From JBEIDK01 sp040383485 (GTDB lineage Bacteria > Bacteroidota > Bacteroidia > UBA4408), in contig JBEIDK010000050.1 in the NCBI GenBank assembly GCA_040383485.1, forward strand, positions 1-19,863: a DNA stretch of 19,863 nt, in the 5' to 3' direction. The position numbers and the translations under genes were made by a program. Shown here one piece after another: positions 1-7,347 of this stretch. Each line of letters begins with the position of its first letter. Within the stretch, counting starts at the first letter, position 1. Below the pieces are notes generated by a model that had not been told where the DNA came from, did no database searches, and saw only the letters and a program-made list of their open reading frames with translations.

Positions 1-153
1 GAGGTTCGTAGTGAAGCGCCAAAGCCCAATAAAATATGAACTTTTACGAATAAATCATATTGATTATATGATGCATGAGTAAAAGTTGTTTACTTCATAT
101 TTTGAAGGGGTTTTGCGTTGTAATAGAATTTCTAATGCGTATTCTGGGTTTAA
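1..153 (+). repeat. MITE-like dispersed repeat, copy 1 (left end cut by the window)
   Basis: Positions 1-150 align without gaps to 2661-2810 with 9 mismatches (94% identity). The right end reads TCTGGGTTTAA, the inverse of the left end of copy 2 with one mismatch. It contains the same internal palindrome as copy 2 (ATCATAT / ATATGAT at 54-72) and a 7-bp outer stem (39-45 with 81-87). No open reading frame of note runs through it. It ends 15 nt from the stop codon of the minus-strand glycosyltransferase gene, so it would form that gene's 3' untranslated region. The left terminus lies outside the window. Confidence 0.85.
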
Positions 154-168
154 TGTTATCACGGCTAA

Positions 169-1572
169 TTACCTTAACAAGTAATATTTTTCTTGGTTCA
201 CAATAAAAGTTTGGATAATTTTCTTATCCTTTTCTAATGATTTTGAAAGTAAGAATTCAGCATTAGAATCAACATAATTAGGAGTATAAAGACTTAAATT
301 GTGTCTTCTGGCAAAGTATCCATACAGTGAATAGTCATTTACTAATTCCCATGAAATATTTAACTCCTTGTTTTCTCTAATTAGTGAACTGATATTATCA
401 ATCATGTTAATCTTTTCCTTATCGCGATAAAACTTTTTATAGTTGAAAATCATTAATGCAATTGAAGCAAAGGTTAGTAATAATAGTATCCTTCGGAATA
501 GCTTCTCTTTTGTAATAATCCAATTTATTTTCAAAAAACTTTTTACTTCTTCAAAGTTTAGTAATGCGAAAAAGATTGCAAACAATGGGTAGGAGCAAAG
601 AACATAATAACCAGATTGCTTTGGGCTAATCATAATTGGTAATGAACCAGCAATTGCCAAGAAAAAAAAGAACTTGAGCTGACCGTTATTTTTTACTTTT
701 TGGAAAATTACTGATAGCATTTGCTTTTTATATTTAATGTGTAGCAGCACAGTTAAAATCAAAAGTATTAATAGCTCTTGAGGAATTCTTTTTACAATAA
801 AAAAATGCCCATCTACTTCTCTATTTCCCTTTACACTTGCTATTACCTGTGTATTAAAATAGATTTTTAAATATTCGAATAGTGAAGGAAAAATAAGAAT
901 AATCGCAAACGAAAGAATAGATAAGGTAACAATTAGAAGTGTTGTTTCGGCCATCCAACCATATTTCTTTCTCTTAAAAATAATTGTAAATAAGAATGGA
1001 AATGCCAGCATAAAAAGACCTGTAAATCCTTTACATAAAAATGCAAGTATTATCAGTAGTGAATTAAAAAAACTATAAGTGATGAGGTTAAATTTATCAG
1101 CATTGTAATATTTGAATGAAGTATAAATGCTTAGCAACGTAAAAACGCACATGCTATTTTCAAGCATGTTATTTTTAAAGCTCCAATCTACAACAGGAAT
1201 AAACATGAAAAAGACAGCAGCAATCCAAGAATAGTTTTTTAAAACTGTAAATTCTTTTGCAATGGCATTAATTGTGATAATTGAAGCACCAAAGCAGACA
1301 TAAGAATACAGCCTGTCTATAAAAAAATTATCGCCAAGCAAGCGGATGAACATACCTTGAATATAAAAAACTAGTGGAGGCTGTTCATGAAAATCGGGTA
1401 AAAAAGATTCTGAAAGATAAAGTTGATTGTTTGAAAAAAAGTTGAGAGAAAGATTTTTGGACACACTAGAATATAACAAGCCATCCATAAACATACCTTG
1501 TAAAAATAAGGTTGGAAGAAATATTAAACTGACAATGCAAATTAAGAATAGTTTATAAGTACTTTGTTTCAT
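169..1572 (-). CDS. GT39-like integral-membrane glycosyltransferase (GT-C fold)
   Basis: Predicted polytopic inner-membrane glycosyltransferase that uses a polyprenyl-phosphate-linked sugar as donor (ArnT/PMT type). The 467-residue product has many hydrophobic segments. Landmarks of the family are visible: an Asp in the first periplasmic loop (FMDGLLYSSVSKNLS, near residue 30), the HEQPPLVFY stretch at about 62-70 that corresponds to the family's KPPL motif, an acidic NNMLENSM loop at about 134-141, and the FLCKGFTGL segment at about 178-186. I chose ATG at 1572; a TTG at 1584 would add only four residues. The C-terminal soluble part is short. It lies downstream of the outer-membrane protein gene, but a terminator separates them, and no clear promoter is visible in front of it. 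The acceptor is unknown: lipid A, a glycan or a protein are all possible. Confidence 0.8.
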   Translation of the reverse strand: MKQSTYKLFLICIVSLIFLPTLFLQGMFMDGLLYSSVSKNLSLNFFSNNQLYLSESFLPDFHEQPPLVFYIQGMFIRLLGDNFFIDRLYSYVCFGASIITINAIAKEFTVLKNYSWIAAVFFMFIPVVDWSFKNNMLENSMCVFTLLSIYTSFKYYNADKFNLITYSFFNSLLIILAFLCKGFTGLFMLAFPFLFTIIFKRKKYGWMAETTLLIVTLSILSFAIILIFPSLFEYLKIYFNTQVIASVKGNREVDGHFFIVKRIPQELLILLILTVLLHIKYKKQMLSVIFQKVKNNGQLKFFFFLAIAGSLPIMISPKQSGYYVLCSYPLFAIFFALLNFEEVKSFLKINWIITKEKLFRRILLLLTFASIALMIFNYKKFYRDKEKINMIDNISSLIRENKELNISWELVNDYSLYGYFARRHNLSLYTPNYVDSNAEFLLSKSLEKDKKIIQTFIVNQEKYYLLR

Positions 1573-1651
1573 ATTTAGTAACAAAGAATCAAATAAATGA
1601 TTTTATTTTTAAGATAAAGCTTAAATGCAGAATTTGTTTTTTAATGACATT

Positions 1652-1683
1652 AAAAAAGGCCGCCAAAAATGACAGCCTTTTTT
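1652..1683 (-). terminator. Rho-independent-type terminator of the outer-membrane protein gene
   Basis: Read on the minus strand, AAAAAAGGCTGTCA pairs with TGGCGGCCTTTTTT around a TTTT loop: a 14-bp stem with two G-U wobbles, ending in a T run. On the plus strand the two wobbles would become C-A mismatches, so the hairpin is directional. It sits about 24 nt beyond the stop codon of the DUF3575-like gene and before the glycosyltransferase gene, which suggests that the two are separately transcribed. Confidence 0.85.
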
Positions 1684-1706
1684 AATTTAATCTATTGATT
1701 TTTTTA

Positions 1707-2513
1707 CTAAAAATGATATCCAAAGCAAAGACCACCAAAAAGGATAGACCGCACATTAGGGATTATACCAGAAGCAGATAAAGTAATGGTCCCAGAACTT
1801 TGATTGTAATTTGAACTAATATAATTTCCAGCCTGTCCATCTGATATTTCATTACTGAATGAATCATATACTATAGGGCCAAGAAGAGGGTCTTGTAAAG
1901 TTGGATGTTTCATTGAGTAACTAAGTGTTGACATGCTTACACCTCCTGCTAAAATAAACCAATCTATGCTAAATGCTTTGATTGCCCATTGGCGGCCCAT
2001 AATAAAACCTCCTCCAATTTGTCCTAACGATACATTGTTCTTTATTATTGGGTCTATTATATTTGTTCCAATTGGTAAAGCACTAGCAATATTGTAATCA
2101 AAATTCATATTAAACCTAGAATATCTGCCATATAAACCAATATAAAAACCGTTTGGAGCTGGAGCTTTCTCATGTTTACCCGGATAAAATCTAAATTCAG
2201 GCGTTACAGCAAAACCACCCATCGAAAAATTAGCAATACCGCTAGTTGCATCTCCCGCAATCAAAGAAGGTGCATAAGGTATCATAAATCGCAATCCTAA
2301 TTGAACAGACATTTTTTCATGGAATGCATACTCACCAAATAATGAAACGTTTCTGAAACCAAGGGCAAGAACATTCATTTTAACATTAAATGGTTTTTCC
2401 AGCATTGGTGAGGTTGCTGTTTTCTTTTTTTTAATTACTACTGATTCTGAAAAGGAACTAGTAGTTAGCATTGCACCTGCAATAATAAAGGGTAGAAGTA
2501 ATTTTAATCTCAT
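1707..2513 (-). CDS. DUF3575-like outer-membrane beta-barrel protein
   Basis: A 268-residue exported protein. An N-terminal signal peptide (MRLKLLLPFIIAGAMLTTSS) is followed by a short Lys-rich stretch. Then come alternating amphipathic beta strands: NVLALGFRNVSLFGEYAF, SVQLGLRFMIPY, FAVTPEFRFYPGKHEKAP, GFYIGLYGRYSRF. The last strand ends in FGYHF; a terminal Phe is usual for barrels assembled by BamA. The order of the EFRFYPG and GFYIGLYGRYSRF motifs fits the Bacteroidota DUF3575 family. The function of that family is not established. The start is the ATG at 2513. A terminator follows the gene. Its upstream region contains the repeat at 2640-2812. I saw no TAnnTTTG box for it. Confidence 0.75.
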   Translation of the reverse strand: MRLKLLLPFIIAGAMLTTSSFSESVVIKKKKTATSPMLEKPFNVKMNVLALGFRNVSLFGEYAFHEKMSVQLGLRFMIPYAPSLIAGDATSGIANFSMGGFAVTPEFRFYPGKHEKAPAPNGFYIGLYGRYSRFNMNFDYNIASALPIGTNIIDPIIKNNVSLGQIGGGFIMGRQWAIKAFSIDWFILAGGVSMSTLSYSMKHPTLQDPLLGPIVYDSFSNEISDGQAGNYISSNYNQSSGTITLSASGIIPNVRSILFGGLCFGYHF

Positions 2514-2639
2514 TACAAAAATTTTATTGGGTTAATAATTCCGTAAAACTAATTTATTGTAATAAATAAATCAACTTAAAATATAAAATTCTTACTAAAA
2601 TACAGTTGTTAGCTTATCAATATAAGTGCAAACTTCTTG

Positions 2640-2812
2640 TTAATCCCAGATTACGCGCTAGAGGTTCGTAGTGAAACGACAAAGCCTAATAAAATATCAA
2701 CTTTTACGAATAAATCATATTGAATATATGATGCATGAGAAAAAGTTGTTTACTTCTTATTTTGAAGGGGTTTTGCATTGTAATAGAATTTCTAATGCAT
2801 ATTCTGGGTTAA
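2640..2812 (+). repeat. MITE-like dispersed repeat, copy 2 (complete)
   Basis: A 173-bp element bounded by TTAATCCCAGA on the left and TCTGGGTTAA on the right, imperfect inverse copies of each other that end in TTAA. The left end (2640-2657) matches the inverse of the right end of copy 1 at 15 of 18 positions. Internal palindromes are ATCATAT-TGAAT-ATATGAT (2714-2732), nested within CAACTTTT / AAAAGTTG (2698-2705 with 2741-2748), and TGCATT / AATGCA (2774-2779 with 2794-2799). It carries no gene. It ends 6 nt before the predicted -33 element of purL. Whether TTAA is part of the terminus or a duplicated target cannot be told from two copies. Confidence 0.8.
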
Positions 2813-2818
2813 TTCCAA

Positions 2819-2849
2819 TTGTATAATTTCATTATTTCATGTACGTTTG
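2819..2849 (+). promoter_or_regulatory. Bacteroidota-type promoter of purL-upp
   Basis: TTG at 2819-2821 is followed by a 20-nt spacer and TACGTTTG at 2842-2849, a full match to the Bacteroidota -7 consensus TAnnTTTG with a -33 TTG at the usual distance. Only 17 nt separate the -7 box from the purL ATG, so the leader would be about 10 nt. The box lies immediately to the right of the repeat element. Confidence 0.7.
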
Positions 2850-2866
2850 AGAACTATTATTTTAAA

Positions 2867-5104
2867 ATGTCAAACACAACAAGTATAGCAACCGTTACCT
2901 TTGATACAGCAAAGAAATTAGGTTTATTAGAAGAGGAATTTCAAAAAATTTGTTCTATTTTGGGACGTACTCCAAATTTTACTGAGTTAAGTATTTTTTC
3001 TGTTATGTGGAGCGAACATTGCTCCTATAAAAACTCCATTAAATGGCTTAAAACTTTACCTAAAGATGGAAAATATATACTAGCGAAGGCAGGCGAAGAA
3101 AATGCAGGATTGGTTGACATTGGCGATGGCTTAGGATGTTGTTTTAAAATAGAATCTCATAATCATCCTTCAGCTGTAGAACCTTATCAAGGTGCGGCAA
3201 CTGGTGTAGGAGGAATAAATAGAGATATTTTTACAATGGGCGCAAGACCAGTGGCTCAGCTCAACTCATTGCGTTTTGGAAACATTGACAATGAACGTAC
3301 AAAATGGCTCATAAGAGGCGTAACAAAAGGTATTGGTGATTATGGAAATGCATTTGGTATTGCTACCGTTGGAGGTGAGGTTTTTTTCGATGATTGTTAT
3401 AATCAAAATCCGCTTGTTAATGCCATGAGCGTTGGATTAGTAAAAGCTGGTGAAACTGTTTCTGCCACTTCATATGGTGTTGGTAATTTAGTTTACATTG
3501 TTGGTTCTTCAACAGGTAAGGATGGAATACATGGAGCTACCTTTGCATCTGCAGATATAACAGAAAATTCGGCTGATGATTTACCCGCTGTTCAAGTAGG
3601 GGATCCATTTCAAGAAAAATTATTATTAGAAGCATCACTTGAAGTTATTAAAACAGGAGCAGTAATTGGAATGCAAGATATGGGCGCAGCGGGCATAACT
3701 TGTAGTACTTCTGAAATGAGCGCCAAAGGTGAGCATGGAATGGTGATTTATTTAGATAAAGTACCTACAAGACAAGCCGGCATGCAGCCATTTGAAATTC
3801 TGCTTTCAGAAAGTCAGGAAAGAATGCTCATTATAGTTGAAAAAGGCAAGGAAAATAAGGTAAAAGCGGTTTTCGATAAATGGGATTTAAATTGTGAGTT
3901 AATAGGAGAAGTAACAGCTGGTAATCGTTTGAAATACTTTTTTCACGGTGAATTAGTTGCAGATGTTCCGGCTAACGATTTAGTGCTTGGAGGTGGCGCA
4001 CCAGTTTACAACCGTGAGTATTCTGAACCAGCCTATTATGCCGCAAGTAAAAAATTTAAAATTGAAAATGTTATTGAACCTTCAAATTATATTGAGGTAG
4101 CAAAATTTTTAGTTTCTCATCAAAATATTGCAAGTAAAAAATGGATTTATGAGCAATATGATAGCATGGTTGGTACAGATAATATGAGTACCAATAATTT
4201 TACTGATGCTGCCATTGTTAACATAAAAGGAACTAATAAAACCTTAGCACTTACGGTAGATTGTAATAGCAGGTACGTAAATGCTGACCCAGAAATTGGA
4301 ACTGCTATTGCTGTTGCAGAGGCTGCAAGAAATATAACATGCAGTGGAGGTATGCCAAGTGCAATTACCAACTGTCTAAATTTTGGTAATCCTTATAATC
4401 CTGAAGTTTATTGGCAATTTGTTGGAGCCATTAAAGGAATGGGTATAGCTTGTAAAAAGTTTGAAACACCAGTAACAGGTGGTAACGTGAGTTTTTATAA
4501 TCAATATACAGAAGGTACAGAAACAAAACCAGTTTTTCCTACTCCAACCATTGGTATGCTGGGTATTGTAGAGGATAAGAAAAATATTACTTCAATAGGG
4601 TTTAAAAAAGAAGGAGATATTATTTATTTAATTGGCAAATCTGTTAATGATATTAATTCATCTGAGTATTTATACTCATATCACAAACAAAAGAATACTC
4701 CTCCACCATATTTTAATTTGGAGGAAGAGTATCATTTACATCAGCAAATAAAAAAACTTATTAAAAGTAATTTATTGAGTTCATGCCATGACTGTGCTGA
4801 TGGTGGTTTGTTTATAACCTTGTTAGAATCAAGTTTTCAAAACAAATTAGGTTTTGAAGTCATAAGTGATATAACTATTAGAAAAGATGCATTCTTATTT
4901 GGAGAAACGCAAGGTAGGGTTATTGTTAGCGTTTCTCTTGTAAATATTCTTGACTTTGAAAAATTATTATCCGATTCTAAAACACCTTATTTTAAATTGG
5001 GTATAGTTAAAGGAAGTGAAGTGATCATTGATTCAGAAAATTATGGCTTAATTGCTCAATACCAAGAGCTTTTCAATACAGCAATAGAGAATAAATTGAA
5101 ATAA
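2867..5104 (+). CDS. purL: Phosphoribosylformylglycinamidine synthase, small-type PurL subunit
   Basis: Converts formylglycinamide ribonucleotide to the amidine with ATP and ammonia in de novo purine synthesis, in the cytosol. The 745 residues correspond to the small PurL type, which lacks a fused glutaminase and works with separate PurQ and PurS; neither is in this window. Landmarks: WSEHCSYK at about 48-55; the ESHNHPSAVEPYQGAATGVGG nucleotide-binding block from about residue 96; the GMQDMGAAGITCSTSEMSAKG and PFEILLSESQERML blocks in the first half; and in the repeated second half NCLNFGNPYNPEVYWQF, PVTGGNVSFYNQ and CHDCADGGLF. I chose ATG 2867; a TTG in frame at 2819 is better explained as the promoter -33 element. 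upp follows after 26 nt, so the two are probably co-transcribed. Confidence 0.96.
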   Translation: MSNTTSIATVTFDTAKKLGLLEEEFQKICSILGRTPNFTELSIFSVMWSEHCSYKNSIKWLKTLPKDGKYILAKAGEENAGLVDIGDGLGCCFKIESHNHPSAVEPYQGAATGVGGINRDIFTMGARPVAQLNSLRFGNIDNERTKWLIRGVTKGIGDYGNAFGIATVGGEVFFDDCYNQNPLVNAMSVGLVKAGETVSATSYGVGNLVYIVGSSTGKDGIHGATFASADITENSADDLPAVQVGDPFQEKLLLEASLEVIKTGAVIGMQDMGAAGITCSTSEMSAKGEHGMVIYLDKVPTRQAGMQPFEILLSESQERMLIIVEKGKENKVKAVFDKWDLNCELIGEVTAGNRLKYFFHGELVADVPANDLVLGGGAPVYNREYSEPAYYAASKKFKIENVIEPSNYIEVAKFLVSHQNIASKKWIYEQYDSMVGTDNMSTNNFTDAAIVNIKGTNKTLALTVDCNSRYVNADPEIGTAIAVAEAARNITCSGGMPSAITNCLNFGNPYNPEVYWQFVGAIKGMGIACKKFETPVTGGNVSFYNQYTEGTETKPVFPTPTIGMLGIVEDKKNITSIGFKKEGDIIYLIGKSVNDINSSEYLYSYHKQKNTPPPYFNLEEEYHLHQQIKKLIKSNLLSSCHDCADGGLFITLLESSFQNKLGFEVISDITIRKDAFLFGETQGRVIVSVSLVNILDFEKLLSDSKTPYFKLGIVKGSEVIIDSENYGLIAQYQELFNTAIENKLK

Positions 5105-5130
5105 TTAAATATTAAATTATCAACTACAAT

Positions 5131-5778
5131 ATGATTCATAACTTAAGCAAAACCAATTCAATCTTCAATCAGTTTACTTCTGAGTTGCGCAACGTTAATA
5201 TTCAAAAAGACAGAATGCGTTTTAGACGTAACTTGGAAAGAATGGGTGAGGTGTTAGCGTATGAAATAAGTAAGACTTTGGATTATGAAATCAACGATAT
5301 TACAACTCCACTTGGCATTGCAAGTATTCCATTAGTGGCTCAGCAGCCTGTACTGGTAACTATTTTAAGAGCAGGCCTTCCATTGCATATTGGCTTGTTG
5401 AATTATTTTGACATGGCCGAAAATGCTTTTGTTTCTGCCTATAGAAAACATCATAAAGATGGAAGTTTTGAGGTTGAAATAGAGTATTTGTCTAGCCCAG
5501 ATTTAAATGACAAAGTAATTGTTCTTAATGACCCTATGTTAGCAACCGGCACTTCATTGGTACTAGCTTATAAAGCGCTGTTAACAAAGGGTATACCTAA
5601 ACACGTTCATATTGTTTGTTGTATCGCAAGTGCGCAAGGTGTAGAATATGTAAAGCGTAACTTACCATCAAATACCACCATTTGGTGTGGAGCAATTGAT
5701 GATGAATTAACCGCTCAATCATATATTGTTCCTGGTCTTGGCGATGCTGGTGACTTGGCCTTTGGTACTAAGCTTTAA
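5131..5778 (+). CDS. upp: Uracil phosphoribosyltransferase
   Basis: Pyrimidine salvage enzyme: uracil + PRPP gives UMP + diphosphate, in the cytosol. The 215 residues are the usual length. ILRAGLPL at about 78-85 and the PRPP loop VLNDPMLATGTS at about 131-142 are intact, as is the uracil-binding end YIVPGLGDAGDLAFG at about 198-212 (many homologues have Arg where this one has Leu in GDL). The start is ATG 5131, 26 nt after the purL stop. That spacing and the lack of a terminator or new promoter suggest a purL-upp operon under the promoter at 2819-2849. Confidence 0.95.
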   Translation: MIHNLSKTNSIFNQFTSELRNVNIQKDRMRFRRNLERMGEVLAYEISKTLDYEINDITTPLGIASIPLVAQQPVLVTILRAGLPLHIGLLNYFDMAENAFVSAYRKHHKDGSFEVEIEYLSSPDLNDKVIVLNDPMLATGTSLVLAYKALLTKGIPKHVHIVCCIASAQGVEYVKRNLPSNTTIWCGAIDDELTAQSYIVPGLGDAGDLAFGTKL

Positions 5779-5787
5779 TTTATTAAA

Positions 5788-6340
5788 ATGAGGAGTAAAT
5801 TTACCTTATTCATTCTGCTTTTTATAAATTTTCATTTAGTTTAAGAGTTCAAGCATACAACTAATGAGCCGCGAAAATGAATGGCCACAATACAAAGAAA
5901 TTTACTATGTTTTGAAATCGGACACTTCAATAAAGCACGGAATATATAAAAGAACTGGATATAAAAATGAGACAATTTTAAGTAGCAATGATAAGAATGG
6001 GGCTAAGGATAGTTTATGATTAGAATACCTTAGATTTTCAAAAATCATAAGAGAACCGCATTTTAATGGAGGTGAAACACTGCTTTGGAAGTATATTAAA
6101 ATAAGTATTAAATCGCCAATAACTAGAACAGATAAAGACACTAAGGTTACAGTTTTTGTTTCATTTGTCATAGATGAGAATGGTTTATCATCGAATCATA
6201 ATATCTTAAAAGGTATAACTCCTTTGTATGATGATGAAGCATTAGAAATTGCAAAAAAAATTCCGAAAGATTGGGTAACGACTATTTTTAATTGCAAAAA
6301 TGTATCATATAAACCAACTGCCAAAAAGATTTTCAGCTAA
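5788..6340 (+). pseudogene. Decayed exported protein with TonB-C-like C-terminal domain
   Basis: The remnant begins 9 nt after upp with MRSKFTLFILLFINFHLV, a signal-peptide-like start that hits TAA at 5842. One frame over (+1, from 5843) the coding sense continues with YYVLKSDTSIKHGIYKR, a MORN-like stretch seen in Bacteroidota proteins of this kind. It then hits TGA at 6017 in NGAKDSL*LEYL, where relatives as I recall them have Trp (KDSLW). After the TGA the same frame stays open to TAA at 6338. It encodes EPHFNGGETLLWKYI, VTVFVSFVIDENGL and DDEALEIAKKIPKDW, the usual order of a TonB-C-like domain. So there are at least two lesions, a frameshift and a nonsense change. A 107-codon C-terminal piece remains open but lacks an export signal. 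Function of the intact ancestor is unknown. Confidence 0.75.
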
Positions 6341-6353
6341 ATAGAATAGTATA

Positions 6354-7184
6354 TTATTCTTCTTTTTTCTTCATTACGTAAGCACTTACAAAAATGCTTC
6401 CTTCATATAAAATATAAATAGGTATTGCAACTAACATCTGCGAAGTTACATCAGGAGAAGGTGTAATTACTGCCGCAAGTAATAGTATAACCACAATAGC
6501 ATGCTTTCTGTATTTCTTCATAAATGCAGGTGTTATTAACCCTATTTTTGTAAGAAAATAAATTACGATTGGAAGTTCGAATACTAAGCCTGTTGCAAGT
6601 GTAATAGTAGTAATGGTTGAAATGTAAGAATCCATTTCAATCATGTTTTTTACATCGTTGCTTACCGCATAAGTGCCTAAAAAGTTAATAGACAAGGGAG
6701 AAATAACATAGTATCCAAATAAAATGCCTATCACAAAAAGCAAAGTAGTAAAGAATACAATTCCTTTTGAGTAGGTTAGCTCTTTAGTAGAAAGAGCTGG
6801 TTTAATAAAACGCCATAATTCCCAGGCGATATATGGAAAAGCAACCACTAACCCTCCTACAAATGCTACCCACATATGCATTGTAAATTGTCCTGACAAT
6901 GTTGTGTTTATCAATTCAAAGCCGAAATTACTAATGCATAGTGCATCACCCATTTGCAAAAAGTGAGATAACTTGCATAATAATCGATAGGTAATAAAAT
7001 CAGAATGCTTTGGTGCAAAAAGCAATGCATCAAAAATAAATTCGCGATAACAAAAAAGAGTTACAGCAGCAATTACAATTGCGATGGTGGCTCTAATTAA
7101 GTGACTTCTTAGTGCCTCTAAATGGTCTAAGAAACTCATTTGAGCCTCGTCAACAGTTTTATTATTTTTTCTTTTAAAAAACAT
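6354..7184 (-). CDS. tatC: Sec-independent protein translocase subunit TatC
   Basis: Integral inner-membrane receptor of the twin-arginine pathway; it binds the RR signal peptide of folded cargo and assembles with TatA/TatB, which are not in this window. 276 residues, a normal length. Landmarks: the cytoplasmic FLDHLEALRSHLI motif near residue 18; FPYIAWELWRFIKPALSTKE, the second conserved region; and AAVITPSPDVTSQMLVAIPIYILYE near the C terminus. Six hydrophobic segments fit the family. The loop before the third conserved block (residues about 60-85) is longer than in E. coli. I chose ATG 7184; TTG 7193 would add three residues. It is divergent from purF, and its stop lies 13 nt from the end of the pseudogene on the other strand. 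Confidence 0.95.
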   Translation of the reverse strand: MFFKRKNNKTVDEAQMSFLDHLEALRSHLIRATIAIVIAAVTLFCYREFIFDALLFAPKHSDFITYRLLCKLSHFLQMGDALCISNFGFELINTTLSGQFTMHMWVAFVGGLVVAFPYIAWELWRFIKPALSTKELTYSKGIVFFTTLLFVIGILFGYYVISPLSINFLGTYAVSNDVKNMIEMDSYISTITTITLATGLVFELPIVIYFLTKIGLITPAFMKKYRKHAIVVILLLAAVITPSPDVTSQMLVAIPIYILYEGSIFVSAYVMKKKEE

Positions 7185-7190
7185 GGGGCG

Positions 7191-7223
7191 CAAAGTAAAT
7201 AAATTAGGTTTTATACTGACAAA
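7191..7223 (-). promoter_or_regulatory. Possible tatC promoter, nearly leaderless
   Basis: On the minus strand TTTG (7223-7220) is followed by 21 nt and TTACTTTG (7198-7191), one mismatch from TAnnTTTG. The -7 box ends only 6 nt from the ATG at 7184, so the transcript would be almost leaderless. The spacing fits, but the imperfect box and the short leader make this tentative. Confidence 0.35.
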
Positions 7224-7303
7224 TGTTTTGTGGCAATTACCAATCAGTCATAACTTTAACTTGCTGATTTAAAATTTCATCACCTCTAGTTTAAAAAATA
7301 ATG

Positions 7304-7311
7304 TAGGTTTG
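7304..7311 (+). promoter_or_regulatory. -7 box of the purF promoter
   Basis: TAGGTTTG is a full match to the Bacteroidota TAnnTTTG consensus, 36 nt before the purF ATG. I found no convincing TTG at the -33 distance. A TTG that could be read as an upstream start of purF is the last part of this box, which argues for ATG 7348 as the real start. Confidence 0.5.
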
Positions 7312-7347
7312 CACTGCATAAATAAATTTCATCTTCAACTCAAAAAA

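Noticed and set aside
4147..4371. Minus-strand open frame of 74 codons
   Set aside because: It lies fully inside purL in antisense; the product has no recognisable domain and is explained by the codon pattern of the real gene.
6017..6019. In-frame TGA read as a recoded Trp or selenocysteine codon
   Set aside because: The other genes in the window use TGG for Trp and end normally at TGA, and a separate frameshift upstream already breaks the gene.
5905..6171. Minus-strand open frame of 88 codons opposite the pseudogene
   Set aside because: The plus strand carries a recognisable TonB-C-like protein sense across the same bases; the minus frame has no domain, promoter or supporting neighbour.
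6343..6360. AGAATA-GTATAT-TATTCT hairpin followed by a T-rich run, as a terminator of upp and the pseudogene
   Set aside because: The stem is only 6 AT-rich bp and the T-rich run is the Lys/Glu-coding end of tatC, so chance is a sufficient explanation.
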